Positions 53,025 to 62,800 of a DNA stretch of 64,000 nucleotides are shown here, piece after piece. Location: positions 262,482 through 326,481 of the forward strand of contig NZ_LMFQ01000023.1 of NCBI RefSeq assembly GCF_001426905.1. Reading direction: 5' to 3'. The stretch's first letter is position 1; each line of letters opens with the position of its first letter. Both the position numbers and the translations under genes were made by a program. The notes under the pieces are model-generated. The model had not been told where the DNA came from. It was given only the letters and a program-made list of their open reading frames with translations, and did no database searches. The stretch is from Caulobacter sp. Root1455 (GTDB lineage Bacteria; Pseudomonadota; Alphaproteobacteria; Caulobacterales; Caulobacteraceae).

Positions 53025-53714
53025 GTGACCGCGCTTCGCCATCGCATCCTCGTCATCGACGACGAGCCCCAGATCCACCGGTTCCTGGGCCCCGCCCTCG
53101 ACGCGGCCGGCTATGAGCCCCTGCGCGCCGACAGCGGCCAGGAGGGCCTGCGCGGCATCGCCCTGTGGTCGCCCGACGCCGTGGTGCTGGACCTGGGCCT
53201 GCCCGACATGGACGGCAAGGAGGTGCTGACCAAGGCTCGCGCCTTTTATGACGGCCCGATCCTGATCCTCTCGGCTCGCGACCGCGAGATCGAGAAGATC
53301 GAGGCCCTGGACCGGGGCGCCAACGACTATGTCGAAAAGCCCTTCGGGGTCGGCGAACTGCTGGCTCGGCTCCGCGCCGCCATCCGCCATTCCGCTCGCG
53401 CCCCGACGCCCTCGGGACCGATCCGCGCGGGCGATGTCGAGATCGACCTGGAAATGCGGCTGGTCACCCGCGACGGCGCGGCCGTGAAATTGTCGCCCAA
53501 GGAATACGACCTCCTGGCCCGCCTGGCGATCGGGGCCGGCAAGGTGCTGACCCACAAGGAGCTCCTGGTCGCCGTCTGGGGCGCGGCCCACGCCCACGAT
53601 ACCCAGTATCTGCGCGTCTTCGTAGGCCAGCTGCGCCAGAAGCTGGAAGACGATCCCGCGTCGCCGAAGATCATCCTGACCGAACCCGGCGTCGGCTATC
53701 GGTTCGCGGCTTGA
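53025..53714 (+). CDS. kdpE: Response regulator KdpE
   Basis: A 229-residue OmpR/PhoB-type regulator starting at GTG. The receiver domain has acidic pocket IDDEP (11-15), phospho-acceptor Asp56 in VVLDLGLPDMDG, and Lys in YVEKPFG near 105; the C-terminal winged helix includes LSPKEYDLLARLAIGAGKVL and RVFVGQLRQKLEDDPASPKI. It lies 7 bases after kdpD. Phosphorylated KdpE should activate kdp; the paired CCTTATGC repeats before the operon are a candidate target. Confidence 0.95.
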   Translation: MTALRHRILVIDDEPQIHRFLGPALDAAGYEPLRADSGQEGLRGIALWSPDAVVLDLGLPDMDGKEVLTKARAFYDGPILILSARDREIEKIEALDRGANDYVEKPFGVGELLARLRAAIRHSARAPTPSGPIRAGDVEIDLEMRLVTRDGAAVKLSPKEYDLLARLAIGAGKVLTHKELLVAVWGAAHAHDTQYLRVFVGQLRQKLEDDPASPKIILTEPGVGYRFAA

Positions 53715-53772
53715 TCTCGTCCCCGGCCGGTATGGCTGATCACCGACGATCCCCGCACGCCGACAGTCGTAA

Positions 53773-53801
53773 AAACCCCGCCAATCTCGGGGTTTACCCC
53801 G
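53773..53801 (+). terminator. Dyad after kdpE, candidate terminator
   Basis: AAACCCCG (53773-53780) pairs with CGGGGTTT (53788-53795) around CCAATCT. The right arm also forms a second dyad CGGGGT-TT-ACCCCG (53788-53801). No T-run follows, so it could instead be a regulatory site before the adhesin gene. Confidence 0.4.
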
Positions 53802-53872
53802 ACTGACGCCGTCGACCTCCTGTGTACGATCGTCGCCGAAAAGGGACGGTCCGCCAGTCGCAGGAGTTTGCC

Positions 53873-56800
53873 ATGTCGCAACGCGGGGGCGCCCGGCGTT
53901 CGTCGCGTGCGGCGCACTGCTCCTCCGCGTCATCGATCGCGCTGGCGGCGGCGCTGGCGATCGGCGTCGCCCATGGCGTCGGCCACGCCCAGACCGAGGT
54001 CCGATCCAGCTTCAACACCCAGCGGCTGAACAGCGACACGGCCTACATTCTCAATCAAGGCACGACGGCTTCCGCGCGGAACAAGGACGCGATCATCGTC
54101 GACGGCATCCCGCCCGCCACGTTCACCAACGCCGGCGTCATAACGAACGACAGGCGTTTCACCGGCGAACGGAACTTCGACTCCGCCTCGGCCATTCGCT
54201 TCCGCGACGACGGCAGCCTGATAAACCAGCCGATCGGCCTGATCCTCGGCGACGACCGCGGCGTGGCCGTCGATGGAAGCTTCACGCACGTCAATCTCGC
54301 GATCACCAACCTTGGCGACATCAGCGCCGGGGAAGGCCCCGCGATCGCCTTCACCCACAACACCAGCGGCGCGGTCGACAATTTCGGAACGATCAACAGC
54401 GGCGACATCGGCCTGTTCGCCGATCCGTTGCACCACGGCGGCGATGGCGGCAGCGACGGCAACAGCGGCATCGCCATCTTTATCGACACGTTGGGAACGG
54501 TCTCGATCAACAACCATGCGGGCGCCTCGATCCGGTCCGGGATCGGCGTGTCGCCCAGCGCCATCGTCATCCGGTCGGGCGACCATGTGATCGTCAATGA
54601 AGGGCTGATCGACGGGCACCGCATGGGTGTCGAGATCACGGACGGCGGGGCGCAGGTCACTAACCGCGGCACGATCTCCTCCGAAACGGGCACCGCGATC
54701 AACTTCGGAAGCAACGACAACCTCCTCACGCTCGACACGGGCTCGATACTCCACGGCGCCGCGACCAGCTTCGGAGCCAACAACTTCCTGCGACTCCACG
54801 GCTCGGGCTCCGAAAGCAGCCCGATGAGCGGGTTCACCAACCTGACCATGGACGGCGAGGCCTGGACGCTGGGCGGTACGGTCAGCCTGACGGATGATGC
54901 TCCCAACACGATCAACGTGCAGCGCGGAACCCTGACCGTGACCGGCACGCTTCGCCCGGGACTTGGCGGCGGTGCGATGATCGCGAGCGGCGCCGGACTG
55001 TCGATCGGGGCAGGTGGCGTCACCGGCAGCCTCGAGGGCGACATCGTCGACCACGGCGTCCTGACGCTCAGTCGGTCGGACGACGTGATCTTCACCAGCA
55101 CCATCGTCGGCTCCGGCTCGGTGGTGAAGCGCGGCGCAGGCCGGATGACGGTGATCGCGGCGAACAGCTATTCCGGCGGCACGCGGATCGAGGACGGCGT
55201 GCTCAACGTGTCGAGCAACGTCAACCTGGGCAGCGCGACCGGAAGCCTGACCTTCGACGGGGGGACGCTTCGGGTCGGCGATCCGTTCACCACCGGGCGG
55301 GCGACGACGGTCTCGGTGGCTGGCGGGACCATCGATGTGGCGAGCCCGAGCGTCACCTTCACGGGCAATCTGCTGGGCGCCTACCCGCTTCACAAGAAGG
55401 GCACGGGCCTTCTGATCCTGGCGGCCGACAGCCCCAACTACACGGGGACCCTGACGATCGACGCCGGCAACGTGCGGCTCGGCGCCGGCGGAACCACGGG
55501 CACGATCGCCGGCGACGTGAGCAACGCCGGCGTCCTGACCTTCAACCGCGCCACGGACCTGGTGTTCGCGGGATCGATCTCGGGCGGCGGGGCGATCATC
55601 AAGGAGGGCGGCAACAGGCTGACCCTGAGCGGGACCGTCGCTTCGACCGGGGTGCGCGGTTCCGCCGTCGAGGTTCGCTCCGGCGTGCTGGCGGTGACAG
55701 GCACGCTCCAAACCAGCGGCGAGGGTCTCACCACCGTCGCTCCCGGGGCGACGCTGACGATCGGCGACGGCGGATCGACGGGCATCCTCGTCGGCAACGT
55801 CAACAACGAGGGCGCGGTCGCATTCAACCGAGCGACCGATCTGACCTATGGCGGGGGGATCGTCGGGTCCGGCACGTTCGACAAGCAAGGCGGCGGAACG
55901 CTTACGCTGCTGGGCGAACTGGCCCTCACCGGCGAGGTCTCCATCAGCGGCGGCGCGCTGCGGCAAGGCGACGGCGGCGATCGGGGCACGATCGCCGGCC
56001 GCATCGTCAACAACGCCACCCTGATCCTGGATCGTTCCGACAACCTGACGCAGATCGCCGCCATCAGCGGCTCGGGCGCGCTGATCCAGCAGGGCGCCGG
56101 CACGACCACTCTGGCCGGGATCAACACCTATTCCGGCCTGACCAGCGTCAACGCGGGGCGGCTGGACATCTCCGGTTCGGTCGCCGGGGCCGTGCAGGTG
56201 GCGGCCGGCGGCACGCTAGGCGGCAGCGGGGGCAGCATTGGGGGCGCGGTTACGGTTCTCGCGGGCGGACAGGTGGCGCCGGGCGCGAGCTTCGGCACGC
56301 TGACGATGGGATCGCTGGTGCTGAACCCCGGTTCGCTGCTCGACTATGAGCTGGGCCTTCCCAACATCGTCGGCGGCGCGTCCAACGACCATATCATCGT
56401 CACCGGCGGGCTCACGCTCGACGGCCTGCTCAACATCTCGGACGAGGGCGGCTTCAGCCAGGGCGTCTACCAGCTGATCCACTATGACGGAGCGCTCACC
56501 AACAACGGACTGGATCTTGGCGCGCTGCCGGAACGCTTTCGCGAGACAGGAAACATCCTCGTTTCCACCGCGACCCCCAACGAGGTCAATCTAATCGTCA
56601 GCGCCGGCGGCTTCGGCCTGCAATTCTGGGACGGCGCCGGAACCGCCGGGAACAGCATCGTCGATGGCGGATCGGGAATCTGGAGCCCGTCGGGCTCCAA
56701 CTGGACGGCGGACGACGGCAGCGTCAACGCTCCGTGGCAAGGGGGCTTCGCGGTGTTCCAGGGCGCCGCCGGCACGGTCACGCTCGGCGGGAACATGGGT

Positions 56801-59800
56801 TTCGCGGGGATGCAGTTCCGCACCGACGGCTATGTCGTCCAGGGCGGCGGCTTCTCGCTGGCCCATGAGCCGGAGACCATCATCACCGTCGATCCGGGGA
56901 TGACGGCCAGGATCGAGGCGCCGATCACCAACGGACTGGGCGCCCTGACGGAACTGAAGAAGGAAGGCAACGGGACGCTGATCCTCGGCGGGATCAACAC
57001 CTTCGCCGGCGGCGTCAATCTCGACCAGGGCACGCTGAGCGTCGCGACCGACGCCAATCTGGGCGCGGCGACGGGCGGCCTGACGTTCGACGGCGCCACC
57101 CTGCGCGTGGGCGATGGCTTCACCACGGCGCGAACCGTGCATCTCGAATTCGAGAGCGGGATCATCGATACGACCGGCGGGACCGCCACCTTCACCGGCC
57201 TGATCCATGGCGAGGGCGCGCTGTTCAAGACCGGCGTGGGCAATCTGGTGCTCGGAGGAACGGCCAACAGCTATGAGGGCGGGACCGTCATCATGGCCGG
57301 CGTGCTGACCGCCGCGACCGACAGCCTGCTCGGCGACCCCACCCAGGACGTCACGTTCGACGGCGGCGCGCTGACCGTCGGCGGCGGGTTCAGCTCGGCG
57401 CGCGCCCTGACCCTGGAGGACGGCGGCGGCACGCTGGACACCAGCGGCGCGAGCGCGACCTTCAGCGGCGTCATCTCGGGGACGGGCCGGCTCACCAAGG
57501 GCGCCTCGGCGAACACCATCGTCCTGACCGGGGACAACACCTTCACCGGCGGCGCCACGATCAACGGCGGCGTTCTGCAGCTCGGCGCCGGCGGCGCGAC
57601 GGGGAGCATCGCCGGCGACGTGCTCGACAACGGCATGCTGATCTTCAACCGCGGCGGCGCCTATCAAATCGCCAACCAAATCGACGGAACCGGCGGGATC
57701 GAGATCACCGGCGGCGGCGTCGCGCACCTGCTGTCGAGGAACGCCTACAAGGGCGACACCCGGATCACGGGCGTCGCCGGCCAGCCTGTCGGCAGCACGC
57801 TGATCGCCGACTTCCGCGAGACCATGGGGGAACCGGGAACGGGCACTGTCTTCATGGCCCTGGACAGCACGCTGGCGCTGACCAGCTCGTTCAGCTTCGT
57901 CATACCGTTCACGATCCAGGACACCACCCAGACCTTCGACACGATCGGCGAGACGACCATCACGACGATGTCCGGACTGATCGACGGCGCCGGGCGGCTT
58001 CGCAAGGCCGGCGCCGGCGCGCTGGTCCTTCTTAACGGCGCCAACAGCTACACCGGCGGGACCAGGATCGACGAAGGCGTGCTCAGCGTCGACGTCGACG
58101 CCAACCTGGGCGCGGCGACGGGCGGGCTGGCCCTCGACGGCGGCGCCCTGCACGTGGGAGAGGGCTTCGCCACCGCGCGGGCCGTGACGCTCGACGCGGG
58201 CGGCGGGACGATCACGACCCTCGGGGCGCTGGCCACCTTCTCCGGCGTCATTTCCGGCCCAGGCGCGCTCACCAAGGCCGGCCTTGGCGAGCTGGTGCTG
58301 CAGGGCGCGGGCAACAGCTTCGCCGGCGGCGTATTCGTCAAGGCGGGCGCCCTGACGGTCGCCGCCGACAATCTTCTGGGCGAGGCTGGCGGCGGACTGA
58401 CGCTCGACGACAGCACGCTCAACGTCGGCGACGGGTTCAGCTCGGCGCGAGGGGTGACGCTCGGGATTGGCGGCGGGACGCTCAATCTCAACGGCTCGAA
58501 CGCGGCCTTCACGGGCGTCATATCGGGGCCTGGCCGGTTCAACAGCATGGGCGGCCCCGGCGCCACGATCCTGCTGACCGGCAACAACACCTTTACCGGG
58601 GGCGTCGAGATCAAGAGCGGCGTGCTGCAGATCGGCGACCTCGGCGGGACGACGGGCGGCGTCTTTGGCGCCATCATCAACCAGGGCGGTCTCGCCTTCG
58701 GCCGCAGCGACACCTATTCGGTCACCAACAATATCTCCGGCGTTGGCGATGTGACGTTCCGGAACGGCGGCGTCGCGACGGTGACCGGAAACAACCCCTT
58801 CGTGGGTGACTTGCGGATTATCGGCGTTTCGAGCCCGACGCCGCTGGCCACGACGCTCGTCGCGGAGGCGAGCGCCAATCTGGGCAATTCGACCGGGACC
58901 ATCTACCTGGAGGATGGCGGCAAGCTTGCTCTCACCAAAACGTTCAGCATCACGCGCAGGATTGAATTCACCGGCGCCGCACCGGTGACGATCGACTCGG
59001 GGCCAGGCACGATCACCGCCGAGGGCGTGGTTTTCGGAGCGGTTCCGCTGGTCAAGGACGGCTTGGGAACCCTGGTCCTCACCAATACCAACAGCCAGAC
59101 CGGCGGCGCGATCATCGACGCGGGGGCGCTTCAGCTCGGAGCCGGCCTGGACGCGGGAACGCTCAACGGCGACGTCGTGATCGCGGCGGGCGCCAGGCTC
59201 GTCTTCGATCGCGCGGGTCCAGTGTTCTTCGGAAACGTCGCCGGCCCCGGCAGTCGGACGGCGTTCGGCGGCACGATCAGCGGGGCCGGCGCCGTCGTCC
59301 AGACGGGACCCGGCACGCTGATCGCGGTCGGGGCCCACACCTATACGGGCGGAACGATCGTTCTGAGCGGGCGGTTGCTGATCGACGGCTCCGTGACCGG
59401 ACCGGCCGAGATCGCCGGCGGAGCGCGGCTGGCGGGTTCGGGCAGCTTCGCCGGCGCGGTGACCCTGGCCGACGGGGCGTTCCTCGAGCCGGGCGAGAGC
59501 GTCGGCACGTTGACGGTCGGCGGGCTGCTGCTCCGCTCCGGATCGGTGCTGAACTACCAGCTTGGCCTGCCGGACATCGTCGGCGGCGGGACCAACGACC
59601 TGACCATCGTCACCGGCGATCTCACGCTGGACGGTACGCTCAACATCGCCGACGCGGGCGGGTTCGGCCGGGGTGTCTACCGACTGATCAACTATGGCGG
59701 CGTGCTGACCGACAATGGTCTGGCGGTCGCGGGCCTGCCGACCCGGTTCGTCCCCGGCGACATGCTGGTCTCGACCGCGACCGCCGGCCAGGTCGACCTG

Positions 59801-62800
59801 ATCGTCAACGCCGGCGGCTTCGGCCTCCAGTTCTGGGATGGCCCCGACACCGCCGGCGACGGCCTTGTCGATGGCGGCGCCGGAAGCTGGACCAACGCCG
59901 CGACCAACTGGACCGCCGATGACGGCGTGGTCAACGCGCCGTGGCAGGGCGGCTTCGCCGTCTTCCAGGGGGCGGCGGGCGTCGTGACGCTGGGCGCGCC
60001 GATCACGGTCGAGGGTCTGCAGTTCCGCACCGACGGCTATGCGATCGAGGGCGGCGGCTTCGGCCTCGCCGCGGGGCCCGACACGATCATCCGGGTCGAC
60101 GCCTCGGTGACGGCGGCGGTCGATGCGCCGATCGCCGACGGGGCCGGCGGCCCGGCGCGGCTCACCGTGATCGGACCCGGTTCCCTGAGTCTTGGCGGCT
60201 CGAACACCTACAGCGGCGGCACGGTCGTCGACGCCGGCGCGTTGCGGATCAGCGCCGACGCCAATCTCGGGGCCGCGAGCGGCGCGCTGAGCCTGAACGG
60301 GGCCAGCCTGGCGACGACGGCCAGCTTCGGCTCCGGTCGCGCCGTCACCCTGGGCGAGGATGGCGGCGTGGTCTCGCCGGACGGCGCGACCCAGCTGACG
60401 CTGAGCGGCGTGATCGGCGGGGTGGGAGCGCTCCGCAAGTCGGGAGCCGGCACGCTCGTCCTTTCGGGGGCCAACACCTATGCCGGCGGCACGGTCATCG
60501 GCGCGGGCGTGCTGGCCGTGACGGCCGACGCCAATCTCGGCGCCGCCACCGGCGCGCTGGACCTGGACGGCGGGACGCTGCGCTTCGACGCCGGCTTCAA
60601 TCCCGCCGCCAGCCGCTCCATGACCCTTGCCCCGTCGGGGGGCGCGATCGACACCAATGGCCATGACGTCGCCTTGGCGCAGGGCGTCGTCGGGGCCGGC
60701 GCGCTGGTCAAGATCGGGGCGGGCACGCTGACCCTCGCCGGCGACAATGGCTATTCCGGCGGCACGACGATCCAGGCCGGTGCGCTGCAGATCGGAAACG
60801 GCGGGGCGACGGGCGGCGTCCTTGGCGACGTCGCCAACAACGCCGGCCTGATCTTCAATCGGTCGGACGCGGTGACCTTCGGCGGGCTGATCAGCGGCGG
60901 CGGCGCGCTGACCAAGCTCGGCGCGGGAACGCTGACGCTGATCGGCGCCAACACCTATGCCGGCGGGACCACGATCAGCGCGGGGACCTTGCGGGTCGGC
61001 GACGGCGCCGCCCGCGGCGGCCTCGCCGGCGACATCGTCGACAACGCCGCCCTGGTGTTCAATCGCGGCGACGCCGTGACGTTCGCCGGCGCGATCAGCG
61101 GCTCTGGAACGGTCAGCCAGACCGGCGCCGGCACGCTGACGCTCGGCGGCGCCAACACCTATTCGGGCGGCACGATCGCCCGTTCGGGAACGATCGCGGT
61201 GTCCAGCGACCTCAATCTCGGCGCGTCCCTCGCGGGTCTGACGCTCGACGGCGCGGCCCTGCTGACCACGGCCGCGATCAGCAGCACGCGTCCCATCGGC
61301 TTGGCCACGGGGGGCGGGACAATCGACAACGGCGGCGTCTCCGACCTGTTCGCCGGCCAGATCGCCGGTCCCGGCGCCTTGACCTTGACCGGCGTCGGGA
61401 CGGTCACGCTGACGGCCGAGAACGCCTATGCCGGCGGGACCACGATCGCGGCCGGCACGCTCCGCCTCGGCGACGGCGGGACCACCGGCGACATCGCCGG
61501 CGATGTCGTCAACAACGGCGTCCTGACCTTCACGCGCTCGAACCTGGTGTTCTTCGACGGCATGGTCAGCGGCGGCGGATCCGTGGTGCAGGCCGGGACG
61601 GGCGCGACGGTCCTCACGGCGTCGAACAGCTATACAGGAGGCACCACGATCAGCGCCGGCGCCCTGCGGATCGGCGACGGCGGGACCAGCGGCGACATCG
61701 CCGGCGATGTCGTCGACAACAGCCTGCTGGTCTTCGACCGTTCCGACACGCTGGTCCTCGGCGGCGCGATCAGCGGCGCCGGCGCGGTTCTGCAGGCCGG
61801 CGCCGGGACGACGATCCTCACCGGCGCCAACACCTTCACGGGCGGGACCACGATCAGCGCCGGCGTCCTCGAGATCGGCGACGGCGGGACGGCTGGAAGC
61901 CTCACCGGCGACGTCGCCGACAATGGCGCGCTGGCGTTCAACCGGGCCGACGCGGTGACGTTCGCCGGCGTGGTCAGCGGCGCGGGCGCGCTCAACCAGA
62001 TCGGCGCGGGCACGCTGACGCTTTCGGGGGCCAATTCCCATACCGGGGGAACAACCGTCAGCGCCGGAACCCTCGCGGTCGCCAGCGATCTCAATCTTGG
62101 CGGGGCGGGCGCGACGCTGACCCTGGACGGCGGGCGCCTGCTGACCACGGCCGGGCTCGCGAGCCAGCGGTCCATCCTGCTGAGCGTCGGCGGCGGAACG
62201 ATTGACAACGGCGGCTTCGCCGACCTGTTCTCCGGACCGATCACCGGTCCCGGCGCCTTGAGCGTGACGGGCGTCGGCACGGTGACGCTGACCACCGACA
62301 ACAATCATGCGGGCGGCACGACGATCATGGCCGGCGCGCTGCGGCTCGGCGACGGCGCGACCACCGGCGTCATCGTCGGCGATGTCGCCAATGAAGGAAC
62401 GCTGGTGTTCGATCGCTCCAACGCCCTGGTGTTCGACGGGGTGATCAGCGGAACCGGCGCGGTGGTCCAGCAGGGGTCCGGCACGACCACGCTGACCGCC
62501 GCCAGCAGCTATGCCGGGCCGACCAGCGTCAACAACGGCCGCCTCCTCGTCGACGGGACGATCGGCGGCGCCGTCGCCGTGGCCGGCGGCGCGCGGCTGG
62601 GCGGGGTAGGCGTCATCGGCGGCGCCGTGACTATCGCCGACGGCGGGCGTCTGGCGCCGGGCGACGGTCCCGGCGTGCTGACGGTGGGGTCTCTGGTGCT
62701 CGGGGCCGGCTCGCAGCTCGACTACGAGCTCGGCCTGCCCGACATCGTCCACCAAGGCGTCAACGACCTAACCATCGTGGGCGGCGCCCTCACCCTGGAC

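Noticed and set aside
53930..55966. Minus-strand frame of 678 codons opposite the adhesin's first part
   Set aside because: Same shadow effect; no start context or family, and the plus frame is clearly coding.
56591..62755. Open minus-strand frame of 2054 codons opposite the adhesin
   Set aside because: It mirrors the Gly/Ala/Thr/Asp-rich repeat codons of the plus strand, whose complements rarely form stops. Its translation is compositionally monotonous and without fold, while the plus frame has signal peptide and family repeats.
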